Positions 34,964 to 43,104 of a stretch of 64,000 nucleotides of DNA are shown in pieces (the stretch's first letter is position 1; every line of letters starts with the position of its first letter). The notes beneath the pieces are model-generated. The model saw nothing but the letters and a program-made list of their open reading frames with translations. It was not told the origin of the DNA and ran no database searches. The stretch spans positions 1 to 64,000 of the forward strand of contig JADJSY010000025.1 of the NCBI GenBank assembly GCA_016711435.1, in the 5' to 3' direction. Source of the stretch: Lewinellaceae bacterium. Lineage in GTDB: Bacteria > Bacteroidota > Bacteroidia > Chitinophagales > Saprospiraceae. The position numbers and the translations under genes are program-made.

Positions 34964-35749
34964 ATGAATACCCGTTACACAACACTTACAATCGTCAACC
35001 TGCTCTCCTTTGCAGCAGTGCTCATTGTCAACTTCCTCTCCAACAGTTTGCCGCTCAACGGTAAAACGCCCGGGGAACTTTCCGACGAGTATCCTAATCT
35101 GTTTGTTCCGGCAGGTCTCACTTTTGCCATTTGGGGCGCGATATATTCCGTCCTGCTCATTTGGGTACTCATACAAACCATAGGCCTTTTTAACCGAAAA
35201 CTGCGGGAGATAGCCATGCCAGGCGTCGAAAATGTGGGTTGGGTGTTTGCCTTCACCTGCATCGTAAACATCATGTGGCTTTTTGCCTGGCATTGGGGAG
35301 AAGTCGGTCTTTCTGTGATTATTATGGTATCCCTGCTGGTTAGACTGGCGTCTCTCAACGAAAAAATTCTGAATGGCCGCGCCAAAGTCAACGCATTTGA
35401 AAAGCGGATCGCCCACACGGCCTTCGGACTCTACCAGGGCTGGATTACCGTGGCGCTGATCGCCAATGTCACGGCTTTTTTAGTGGCTTTTGGCTGGCAG
35501 GGATTCGGTATTCCGGATGCTACCTGGGCAGTGCTGATGATCGCCATTGGAGCGGGGCTGGCCATTTTTATCACCTTGAGTCGCAACATGATTTTCCACG
35601 GCCTCGCTGTGGCCTGGGCTTTGCTGGGCATTTACCTCAAAAGAAATGCGGCAGGTGATGCGGATACGGTTGAGTACGCCGCACTCACAGGCCTCGCCCT
35701 CGTATTACTGGCAATGGCCCTGCGAATGCGGCGTTGGTGGGCGTATTGA
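34964..35749 (+). CDS. TspO/MBR-related tryptophan-rich membrane protein
   Basis: 261 residues with about eight membrane segments. PAGLTFAIWGAIYSVLLIWV and INIMWLFAWHWGEVGLSVII fit the tryptophan-rich sensory protein (TspO/MBR-like) family, though it is longer than classical TspO (about 160). Ligand and role are unknown; TspO proteins bind porphyrins or sterols. It ends 12 bases before the convergent PDZ gene, without a hairpin between, unlike most gene ends here. Confidence 0.7.
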   Translation: MNTRYTTLTIVNLLSFAAVLIVNFLSNSLPLNGKTPGELSDEYPNLFVPAGLTFAIWGAIYSVLLIWVLIQTIGLFNRKLREIAMPGVENVGWVFAFTCIVNIMWLFAWHWGEVGLSVIIMVSLLVRLASLNEKILNGRAKVNAFEKRIAHTAFGLYQGWITVALIANVTAFLVAFGWQGFGIPDATWAVLMIAIGAGLAIFITLSRNMIFHGLAVAWALLGIYLKRNAAGDADTVEYAALTGLALVLLAMALRMRRWWAY

Positions 35750-35761
35750 TGCCCTTTCTGT

Positions 35762-37471
35762 TCAGTTGACGATAATCTGTTCGGAATATACTTTATCGCC
35801 TTGCTGCACCCGCACGACGATGGTTCCTTTGGCGTATTCAGTCAAATCGAATTGCTGGAAATAATCACCGCTAAAGGCATTCATTTCCTCGCGAAAGAGT
35901 TGACGGCCGGAGGCATCGAACAATGCGACGGTGGTAGCCACCGGTTCTCCTTTGAATGCGATCGTGACCTGAGCGCCGGTAGGGTTTGGAAATACGCGGA
36001 AGGATTCCAGTTTCAGTTTTCTATCCGCAGCGGTAGTGGATTCGCCGGGTGGCGCCTGGTTTGTTATTTCAGGCGCATCTCCTTCACCCCGGTGAATCGT
36101 GATGACGTGGCGTTCCTGCATGCGCTTTTGTTCGTCATTTCCCCAGTTCCAGGTTAGAAATTCGCGGCTTTTTTTGTCGCCGTCTTCATCCGTTTCCCGG
36201 ATTTCGACACGGCTGGAGTTGTCCTGGCAGGCTTTCAGAGCGGCTTCTACTTGTAGCGTTTTGCCTTCTCGCAGGTATTCTACCTTGACTTTATCATTGG
36301 GTTTGTACTTGGCGATTTCTGCCCAGAGGTCTTCGTGCCCTTGCACACGCTGACCATTAACCGACAGGATAAGATCTCCTTCTGCCATTTGTACTTCGCG
36401 GGCGGCGCTTTCGTCGGTGAAGCTGCTGATTTGCGCGCCGCTTTTCTCATCCCGGGTAGCGGCGTCGGTATAAACACCGAGGCAAGCCTCTTTTTCGCGG
36501 ACATTTACATCGTAATTATCCCAGTTCCAGACCTTATTATTATTCAGTGTATTATTCCCGTTTTGGCCCCATGCTTCCCAATCCCACGATTTATGTTCCC
36601 CGAGCGTTGCTTCCGCAGTATTGCGTTTTCCTTCTCTTTCATAACCCACCTGCACTTTGTCGCCCGGCTGGGTGGCATCCATAAAATCACCAATGTCTTC
36701 AAAATCCATGATGGGCGTATCGTTCAGGGCAACGATGACGTCGCCATCTTCGAGGCCCGCTTTTTGGGCCGCTGAACGGGGCGTGATACTCACTGCTACG
36801 CCAAGTTCCTCATCGTTATCATCTTCGCCCGTAACGCCCAGAAAACCACGCGCAGGTTGCTTTTCGCTTTTTACTTCGCTGCGCGATGTAAGAATAGCCT
36901 CGGTTGAGGCGCTTTTGCCATTCCTTTCATAAACGATGGCAAGTTTATCGCCTGGTTTTTTACTATTGATAACGCGGCTCAGGTCGCTCCAGCGAATCAT
37001 TTTTTGTCCGTCGAGGCTGGTAATCAGGTCGTTCGTAAGCAGTCCTGCTTTTTCAGCAGCCGAGCCACGCACGATCTGAACCACAATGCCGGGTTGATCT
37101 TCGTCTTCATCCGAATCTTCATCGACCCCGAGGAAAGCGCCGTTATCTTCACAGGAAGAAGACCATTTGCTTGTTTTATTCATGCCGCCTGGGTGTACCA
37201 GAATATTGTTTTCAGTATCCCCTTCTTCCACCCTTACATCCAACTGTACCTTATCAGATCGGTTATTGCGGATGTACTCTTCCACATTGAAATTTTCTGT
37301 TGCTTTCCCTTTTTTGATAATGGTTTCCACCACTTCTGAACCATCGGCATCCACCGAGCGTTTGGTAATGACAATACGTTTGTCGGCATTATTTTGTTGG
37401 GAAAAAAGGGGTGTGATGCACCATGGCATCAAAACAAAAGCAGTAGCGAGCAAAGTACCGACTGTTTTCAT
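35762..37471 (-). CDS. Secreted PDZ-domain protein with T9SS sorting tail
   Basis: From the ATG at 37471 (MKTVGTLLATAFVLMPWCIT, then PLFSQ) it encodes 569 residues: a signal peptide, a leader of charged residues, then three PDZ domains, seen as GAFLGVDEDSDEDEDQPGIV, GFLGVTGEDDNDEELGVAVS and ACLGVYTDAATRDEKSGAQI, each followed by a KAGL/DGDVI-like loop. The end (LESFRVFPNPTGAQVTIAFK ... YAKGTIVVRVQQGDKVYSEQ) is a T9SS type A domain. No protease domain is present, so it likely serves as a surface scaffold. A longer upstream start would lack the signal peptide. Confidence 0.88.
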   Translation of the reverse strand: MKTVGTLLATAFVLMPWCITPLFSQQNNADKRIVITKRSVDADGSEVVETIIKKGKATENFNVEEYIRNNRSDKVQLDVRVEEGDTENNILVHPGGMNKTSKWSSSCEDNGAFLGVDEDSDEDEDQPGIVVQIVRGSAAEKAGLLTNDLITSLDGQKMIRWSDLSRVINSKKPGDKLAIVYERNGKSASTEAILTSRSEVKSEKQPARGFLGVTGEDDNDEELGVAVSITPRSAAQKAGLEDGDVIVALNDTPIMDFEDIGDFMDATQPGDKVQVGYEREGKRNTAEATLGEHKSWDWEAWGQNGNNTLNNNKVWNWDNYDVNVREKEACLGVYTDAATRDEKSGAQISSFTDESAAREVQMAEGDLILSVNGQRVQGHEDLWAEIAKYKPNDKVKVEYLREGKTLQVEAALKACQDNSSRVEIRETDEDGDKKSREFLTWNWGNDEQKRMQERHVITIHRGEGDAPEITNQAPPGESTTAADRKLKLESFRVFPNPTGAQVTIAFKGEPVATTVALFDASGRQLFREEMNAFSGDYFQQFDLTEYAKGTIVVRVQQGDKVYSEQIIVN

Positions 37472-37762
37472 ACTTAATACGGTTGTTTTTGTGAAACAGA
37501 AAGCGAAGGATGGTTCGTGCGGGAGCGTTAATTCCCCATTTGACCCAACGACAATTTTAGATGCCCGAAGTTGCACTATACTTTGAGGGATGGATAAAAA
37601 AGATCGACGAATGCTTGAAACAGGTGTAAATAAGGACAGTATATAACTTTCTTTGTTCTGCTACTTATTACCCGTGAAAACCCCATCTTTGCGGCTTTAT
37701 TTCAGGTTACTGACCTGGACAGCACACTACCTGACATTTATCATCCCTATATTTTTGAAAAA
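37472..37762. other. Divergent intergenic region
   Basis: A divergent promoter region between the PDZ gene and the PfkB kinase gene. A CATCTTTG motif near 37685 and TATATTTTTG just before the kinase ATG are the only promoter-like marks seen. No hairpin or RNA gene is evident. Confidence 0.3.
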
Positions 37763-38671
37763 ATGAGTTTAGTTGCCGTCGGCACTGTTGCCTTTGACAA
37801 TATTGAAACACCTTCGGGTCGGGCGAGCCGGGTAGTAGGCGGGGCCTGCACTTATATCTCGCTGACTGCATCCTACTTTGTTAAACCTGTCCGGATTGTA
37901 TCCGTGGTAGGGGATGACTTCCCGGAGGAAATGCTGGAGTATCTGGAAAAGCGGGGTGTCGATCTTGAAGGACTGCAAATACGCAAAGGAGAGAAGTCGT
38001 TTTTTTGGTCGGGTAAATACCACCGCGACATGAATACCCGCGATACGCTGGACACCCAGTTGAATGTATTGGCTACCTTCGATCCGGTGCTGCCTGCGTC
38101 TTATCGCGATGCCAAATACGTCATGCTGGGCAATCTCACGCCACAGGCACAAATGCGCGTTTTGCAGCAACTCAGGCGCCGCCCCAAACTCGTGGTGATG
38201 GATACCATGAACTTCTGGATGGATACTGCGCTGGCCGACTTGCTGAAGGTGCTCAAAAAAGTGGATGTGCTGACCATCAATGATGAAGAGGCGCGACAGC
38301 TTTCCGGAGAGCACTCACTTGTAAAAGCGGCTAAAGTCATACATAAAATGGGCCCGAAGTTCCTGATTATCAAAAAAGGGGAACACGGCGCTTTGCTGTT
38401 CCATCGCGGAGAAGTATTTTTCGCGCCTGCCCTGCCATTAGCGGAGGTGATAGACCCAACCGGAGCCGGCGACACCTTTGCAGGCGGTTTTATCGGCTGG
38501 TTGGCAAAAACAGACGATATTTCCTTTCAAAATATGAAACGCGCCATCATTTATGGTTCGGCAATGGCCTCCTTTTGTGTGGAAAAATTCAGTATCGAAC
38601 GCTTGCGCGGACTTACCCCGGCTATGATTGAAAAGCGGGTGGCACAATTTTCGGCACTGGTTCATTTTTAA
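37763..38671 (+). CDS. PfkB family carbohydrate kinase
   Basis: 302 residues. The start MSLVAVGTVAFDNIETPSGR with the GG motif (VVGGACTYISLTA), and the C-terminal signature DPTGAGDTFAGGFIGWLAKT (with catalytic Asp and anion-hole Gly-Ala-Gly) place it in the PfkB/ribokinase family. ATP transfers phosphate to a sugar or nucleoside. The substrate cannot be told from sequence; the N-terminal half resembles bacterial sugar kinases annotated simply as PfkB. It stands alone before ybaB. Confidence 0.9.
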   Translation: MSLVAVGTVAFDNIETPSGRASRVVGGACTYISLTASYFVKPVRIVSVVGDDFPEEMLEYLEKRGVDLEGLQIRKGEKSFFWSGKYHRDMNTRDTLDTQLNVLATFDPVLPASYRDAKYVMLGNLTPQAQMRVLQQLRRRPKLVVMDTMNFWMDTALADLLKVLKKVDVLTINDEEARQLSGEHSLVKAAKVIHKMGPKFLIIKKGEHGALLFHRGEVFFAPALPLAEVIDPTGAGDTFAGGFIGWLAKTDDISFQNMKRAIIYGSAMASFCVEKFSIERLRGLTPAMIEKRVAQFSALVHF

Positions 38672-38787
38672 GGAAGGTTGGATGGTTTGAAAGGTTTGAT
38701 GGTTTGAAGTGGCAACTCCTGACTTTAAGTTACCACCTCAAACCATCAAACCTTTCAAACTATCAAACCGCCTCAAACCATCAAACC
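38672..38787. repeat. TTTGATGGT / ACCATCAAA mirrored-word hairpin
   Basis: The left arm repeats GGTTTGA(TGG/AAG) four times; the right arm repeats ACCATCAAACC, CTATCAAACC and AACCATCAAACC. The turn is GTGGCAACTCC/GACTTTAAGTTACCAC. It follows the kinase stop directly and precedes a start-proximal element. Confidence 0.85.
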
Positions 38788-38789
38788 AC

Positions 38790-38820
38790 ACTGATAACCA
38801 ATAACTAACAACCGATAACT
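38790..38820 (+). repeat. Dispersed AT-rich start-proximal element, copy 5 (right half)
   Basis: CTGATAACCAATAACTAACA followed by ACCGATAACT, ending three bases before the ybaB ATG. The left half (TTCTTTGCAAATGC part) is absent. Confidence 0.7.
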
Positions 38821-38823
38821 ATT

Positions 38824-39135
38824 ATGTTTGAAGATCTTTTAGGTAACCTGCAGAAACAGCAAGAAGAACTGCAGCAAAAATTAGCCGAAATTTTTGTGGA
38901 AGCGGAAGCCGGCGACGGCGCTGTAACCGTCAAAGCCGGCGCCGATTTGCACATCGAAAACATCAAATTCGATGCCTCCAAAATGGATTTCAGCGACCAG
39001 GAGCAAGTTGAAGACCTGCTGGTAGTGGCGCTCAACAGGGCGCTTGACCTGGCCCGCCAAAAAGCCGCTGCTGAAAGCAGTAAACTGCTGGGCAATATGT
39101 TGCCCGGAGGTATGGATCAGTTTCTAAAACCTTAA
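38824..39135 (+). CDS. YbaB/EbfC family nucleoid-associated protein
   Basis: 103 residues with the family's helical start (MFEDLLGNLQKQQEELQQKL) and beta-core (VTVKAGADLHIENIKFDASK). YbaB/EbfC dimers bind DNA without strong sequence need and are usually linked with recR/dnaX; here neither is adjacent. The C-terminal tail ends LPGGMDQFLKP. Length is normal. Its start lies immediately after the AT-rich element, so the leader is that element's end. Confidence 0.92.
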   Translation: MFEDLLGNLQKQQEELQQKLAEIFVEAEAGDGAVTVKAGADLHIENIKFDASKMDFSDQEQVEDLLVVALNRALDLARQKAAAESSKLLGNMLPGGMDQFLKP

Positions 39136-39313
39136 ATAACCGGCAAAAGCAATTTGGCTATTTTTATACAACGCATTGGTTTTCATCGCCTTTTGCGCAC
39201 TTGTTTTTTGGCTTTTTTCTTACAGTCCCGGATTTTTCAAATCGCAAACCAAGTCCCGATTATACTTTGACCGGGGCGGGCGCGTTTATTGTTCCAAAAT
39301 TCGATAGATCAGC

Positions 39314-40534
39314 ATGCGTATATCTTTCCTTATTACTTTTTTACTTGCCCTGGGCAGCCTGTCGGCCCAAACGGTTTCAGACAAACTGGAAGCCTATTTT
39401 TCATTTGACGACTGCAAGGCTATCGACGATAGCGGCAACGGCTCCAGCGGCGCACTCATCGGAGATATTGCCTGCTCCTGCGGTTTGCGCGATTCCAGCT
39501 TGCGTTTTATCGATACCAGCGACGCTGTTTTTTTGGTAGGTCCTTTTGCCGACATTTTTTCCACCAGCGATTTTTCAGTGAGTTTCTATATGCGTCCACC
39601 GGACGGACAGCTCACGGGCAACTCGCAGGTTATTATGGCCAAGCAGGAAAGTTGCAACACTGACCGCGCTTTCTGGGTGCGTTATCGCCCAAAAACAAGG
39701 ATTATTTCTTCCGGTATCAGTGAAAACGACTCGTTGGTTACGATTGTTCAGGCCAAATTAGACGACGCTCCCTGCTGGCAGTATATTACACTCACCCGGA
39801 GCAATACGGTCTACTCCCTTTATGTAAACGGTACGCGACGCGACCAGAAAACGGCTAACGCGCGGATTGACCTGGAGTCAAACGCCGTGTTCAAAGTTGG
39901 AAAACCGGTTTGCCTGCTCGACGAGGTATACAAAGGCGATTTTGACGAACTCCGCTTTCATAGCAAAGCACTTTCTTTAGAAGAAATTAATCGCTATAAT
40001 CTGAAAGCCGATCAGATTCTGAATCGGGATACCCTGATCTATTTGGGTAATTCTTTCCAGCTCAATACCATGTATAATTGTGCCATCGGATTCGACTGGG
40101 ACCCGGCAACCGGCATTTCCGACCCGTCTCTGTCCAACCCGGTCGTTACGCCCGTTGCCCCTACCGTTTATACCGTTTCTATTGTGCATGACAACAATTG
40201 TATCGCTTTCGACAGCATTTTTGTAGATGTAATTGATCCGGACACGCTGGATTGTAATAAAATTTTTATCCCCAATGCCTTTACGCCGGGTGCCTCCTCC
40301 GGTAGAAATGACGCATTCGGGGTGAGTAACAAATTCGCCATCGATGAATTTATCTCTTTTGATATTTTTGACCGCTGGGGCGGGCGCGTTTTTTCGGCCA
40401 CAGATGTTTCCGAGGACTGGGATGGCCGGTTCCAGGGGCAACCCGTCAATCCGGGCGTGTTTCTCTACAGGCTCAGGTATAAATGTAAGGGAGAGGAAAA
40501 GGTGAAAGCGGGCAACCTGACATTGCTCCGATAG
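39314..40534 (+). CDS. Secreted LamG-domain protein with type B T9SS sorting domain
   Basis: 406 residues. A signal peptide (MRISFLITFLLALGSLSAQT) precedes a LamG/Concanavalin-like fold (about 28-225, with DDSGNGSSGALIGDI and LYVNGTRRDQKTA and FDELRFHSKALSLEEI) often used to bind sugars. The middle region is an immunoglobulin-like/PKD-type segment. The last 90 residues (KIFIPNAFTPGASSGRNDAF, FDIFDRWGGRVFSA, NPGVFLYRLRYKC) match the gliding-motility C-terminal, type B sorting domain. SprP-dependent export is expected for such proteins. A rho-independent terminator follows at 40564. Confidence 0.9.
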   Translation: MRISFLITFLLALGSLSAQTVSDKLEAYFSFDDCKAIDDSGNGSSGALIGDIACSCGLRDSSLRFIDTSDAVFLVGPFADIFSTSDFSVSFYMRPPDGQLTGNSQVIMAKQESCNTDRAFWVRYRPKTRIISSGISENDSLVTIVQAKLDDAPCWQYITLTRSNTVYSLYVNGTRRDQKTANARIDLESNAVFKVGKPVCLLDEVYKGDFDELRFHSKALSLEEINRYNLKADQILNRDTLIYLGNSFQLNTMYNCAIGFDWDPATGISDPSLSNPVVTPVAPTVYTVSIVHDNNCIAFDSIFVDVIDPDTLDCNKIFIPNAFTPGASSGRNDAFGVSNKFAIDEFISFDIFDRWGGRVFSATDVSEDWDGRFQGQPVNPGVFLYRLRYKCKGEEKVKAGNLTLLR

Positions 40535-40563
40535 GAAATCAAGCGGCTTTTGTCAAACAAAGA

Positions 40564-40598
40564 AGCCCGGGGCGCGTTTGCTCCGGGCTTTTTTTACT
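40564..40598 (+). terminator. Rho-independent terminator after the LamG gene
   Basis: The stem AGCCCGGGGC pairs with GCTCCGGGCT around the loop GCGTTT, followed by seven T (TTTTTTT). The stem starts about 30 bases after the stop. Confidence 0.85.
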
Positions 40599-41088
40599 AA
40601 ACCGTTTCTAATTGTATGAAGTACGGTTCAAAATGCTAAACACGTGCCAAAAAATCGTGTTTCACAGGCATATCATTTTTTTGTCCGGTGTTTGTCAAAT
40701 AAAAAATAAAAGCCCTGCTAAATATTTGCTACTTAAACAGGGACAAAACAAAAAACAAACACTATGAACAAATATTAGTCTGATTACCGGGTTTTCAGGT
40801 AAAAGAAAACAGGTGATTTATTCGTCAAGCCGAACAATCGTTTTCAATATTGGAGTTACAAAAAATGCAGGTAGGGATAACAACAGCGCAAAATTACGCT
40901 GCTTTTTATATAGGTCATATAGCTTTATGAACAAAAAAGATAAAAAACTTTGCCGCCGACATTTTTTATTCAAATTTAAAAAAATTAAATTTGAAATATT
41001 ATTTTACAATTTAACGCAAATGTAGGTTTTTTATTCCGAATATTTTTAAATTTTAAACAAAAGTTCTAAATTTCAAAACAGACATCCT
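40599..41088. other. AT-rich gap before the cytochrome gene
   Basis: A gap of about 490 bases. It contains a weak hairpin CCCTGctaaatatttgctacttaaaCAGGG near 40712-40742 and tiny ORFs, none with a recognisable product. The last 100 bases are very AT-rich and probably hold the cytochrome promoter, though no clear TAnnTTTG is seen. Confidence 0.4.
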
Positions 41089-41439
41089 GTGTTTAAAAAA
41101 ATTAATACCGCGCTTTTCGCGCTTTTTTTAGGTATCGGAGCTTGTGAATCCGCAGCAGAAAAAACAAGTCAACAGGAAACGGCGGCAAATAATATATCTT
41201 CTTCCACCGAGAAACCGGATGGAATGGCCATTTTCAGACAACATTGCGTGATCTGTCACGGCAGCGACGGGAACCTCGGACTGAATGGCGCCAAACACCT
41301 TCCCGAAAGCGTATTGCCTTTGGAAGAGCGGATAAATATTATCACCAACGGGAAAAATCTGATGACGCCTTTCCGTTCGCAGCTCAACCCGGAAGAAATT
41401 CAGGCGGTGGCAGCATACACTTTAACACTCAAAAAGTAA
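41089..41439 (+). CDS. Class I c-type cytochrome lipoprotein
   Basis: 116 residues from a GTG start (MFKKINTALFALFLGIGACE), with a lipobox (LGIGAC, Cys19) and a low-complexity Thr/Asn/Ser linker. The haem motif CVICH (C-x-x-C-H) sits at about 57-61 and the axial Met in KNLMTPF near 95. The whole domain is about 65 residues, a small single-haem cytochrome c anchored to the membrane. It lies four bases before an SDR gene, so the two are probably one operon. The partner reductase or oxidase is unknown. Confidence 0.88.
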   Translation: MFKKINTALFALFLGIGACESAAEKTSQQETAANNISSSTEKPDGMAIFRQHCVICHGSDGNLGLNGAKHLPESVLPLEERINIITNGKNLMTPFRSQLNPEEIQAVAAYTLTLKK

Positions 41440-41443
41440 AACA

Positions 41444-42469
41444 ATGCAAGAAGGTTCACGCCTGTTGGTGACCGGTGGTACCGGTTTTCTGGGGTCTTAT
41501 CTCATCCGGCTATTGATTCAAAAAGGTTATCGGGTTCGTGCCTTACGTCGACAAAACAGCCCGATGGACTTAGTGGCAGACGTAGCGGCCCAGGTAGAAT
41601 GGATGGAAGCGGACATCACAGATATTATTGCGTTGGAAGACGCGATGAAAGATGTGACCGCTGTGCTGCACTGTGCCGCTATGGTATCGTTTCACCCGCG
41701 CGATGTAAACCGAATGATGCAGATCAATGTGGAAGGCACGGCCAACCTGATCAACCTTTCGCTCGAAATGGGCGTAAAACGATTTATACATGTGAGCAGT
41801 ATTGCTGCCATCGGACGAACAAAAGAGCGCCCGCAATTAGACGAAAAAGCAAAATGGCTACAAAGCAGCGGGAATAGTCAATATGCTATCAGCAAATATA
41901 TGGGCGAACAGGAAGCCTGGCGCGGACATGCCGAAGGGCTTTCCCTTGCCATTGTGAATCCTGCTATTGTGCTTGGAAGCGGCTTCTGGGACCAGGGATC
42001 CGCCAAATTTTTCAAACAAATCAGTGATGGCCTCAAATTTTCGCCCGTCGGGCGCTCGGGGTTCGTCGATGTGCGCGATGTAGCGCAATTTATGGTGCGC
42101 CTCCTGGAAAGCGAGGTATCGGGCGAACGATTTATTTTAAATGCGGAAAACACTTTATACCGCGATTTTTTCAAAATGATTGCCGCTTCCCTGGGCGCCA
42201 AGGTCCCGCCCATCCCGGTTACGCCTTTTCTGGCGGAAGTCGCCTGGCGTGTGGAATGGCTGAAAGAAAAACTGCTGGGCATCGACCCGCTTGTTACCAA
42301 AGAAACGGCGCGCAGCAGCGTTTCTTCGTTTTATTATAGCAACGACAAATCACGCGCGGCATTCGATTTTAAATACCGCCCGCTGGAACAAACGATCCGG
42401 GAAACCGGCGCCCAGTTTCTGGAAGCCCGGCAAACTGGGCTGACGCCACGGGTCCTGCCTTTGCCTTAA
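41444..42469 (+). CDS. NAD(P)-dependent epimerase/dehydratase (extended SDR)
   Basis: 341 residues. The Rossmann glycine motif TGGTGFLGSYL lies near residue 10, the catalytic Ser-Tyr-Lys set is in FIHVSSIAAIGR and YAISKYMGE, and NIN-like VEGTANLINLSLEMGVKR is typical. The closest pattern is the dihydroflavonol-4-reductase/3-beta-HSD type of extended SDR. Substrate is not evident. It is cotranscribed with the upstream cytochrome lipoprotein, a pairing I have no specific explanation for. Confidence 0.85.
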   Translation: MQEGSRLLVTGGTGFLGSYLIRLLIQKGYRVRALRRQNSPMDLVADVAAQVEWMEADITDIIALEDAMKDVTAVLHCAAMVSFHPRDVNRMMQINVEGTANLINLSLEMGVKRFIHVSSIAAIGRTKERPQLDEKAKWLQSSGNSQYAISKYMGEQEAWRGHAEGLSLAIVNPAIVLGSGFWDQGSAKFFKQISDGLKFSPVGRSGFVDVRDVAQFMVRLLESEVSGERFILNAENTLYRDFFKMIAASLGAKVPPIPVTPFLAEVAWRVEWLKEKLLGIDPLVTKETARSSVSSFYYSNDKSRAAFDFKYRPLEQTIRETGAQFLEARQTGLTPRVLPLP

Positions 42470-42480
42470 AAGCCTGTTTG

Positions 42481-42535
42481 GACAGGGCAATTTTCAAGAA
42501 CCCTTATCATCAGAAATGGTGATAAGGGTTCTGTC
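42481..42535 (+). terminator. Hairpin after the SDR gene, likely terminator
   Basis: The stem AGAACCCTTATCA / TGATAAGGGTTCT (42497-42532), extended by GACAG/CTGTC outer pairs, starts about 12 bases after the stop. The T-run is short (CATTT), so termination may be partial. Confidence 0.55.
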
Positions 42536-42670
42536 ATTTAAATGCCTGAATCCAGGTATTTACCTCACTTTTATGCCCGGTATGAAACGCAAACCATGCA
42601 CGGGGTTCTGTCAAAAGTCGGATTCTACTTGAGCCATGACTCTAGTGTAAAGTTCAATTTTACCACCAAT

Positions 42671-42872
42671 ATGAGTCATCCCGGATTTTGTAGCGACTCT
42701 TAGTACGCGCCGGCACAATTTTTTATTGATGATTGCTTATTGACAATTGATGATTTTGATGCAAGGTGGCATCTTCGCACATCAAAAATCATCAATTGTC
42801 AATAAGCAATCATCAATAAATACGAGTTTGACCTTCTTGTGGTCGTTTTAGGCAAAATCCGGGATGACTCAT
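42671..42872. repeat. Nested inverted repeat with GATGATTGC words
   Basis: The outer arms ATGAGTCATCCCGGATTTTG and CAAAATCCGGGATGACTCAT are mirrored. The inner arms TTATTGATGATTGCTTATTG, ACAATTGATGATTTTGATG and the reverse form a second, nearly perfect hairpin. It lies in the 635-base gap before the EF-G paralogue; the rest of that gap has no gene. Confidence 0.85.
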
Positions 42873-43104
42873 GTTTTGCACCGAAAATCAGGTATGATTT
42901 GGCGCCTTATTCCACTTCGATCCTTTTGACCCGATGGTGGCCGCACAGGGCTTCGGCGGCGCCATAAATAACAGGAAGCAGATGATTTCACTTTCAAATA
43001 ACTCAAGTATTGTTGAAAAAACCTGCTTTCCTTTTTCAATTTATAAAACTAACTTACTTTAACCGCCCGAAACAGCAATTTCACCAAACCAAGTTCTTAT
43101 TCCT

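Noticed and set aside
40813..41025. A 70-residue frame in the AT-rich gap before the cytochrome gene
   Set aside because: It has low complexity, no similarity that I recognise and no ribosome-binding or promoter mark.
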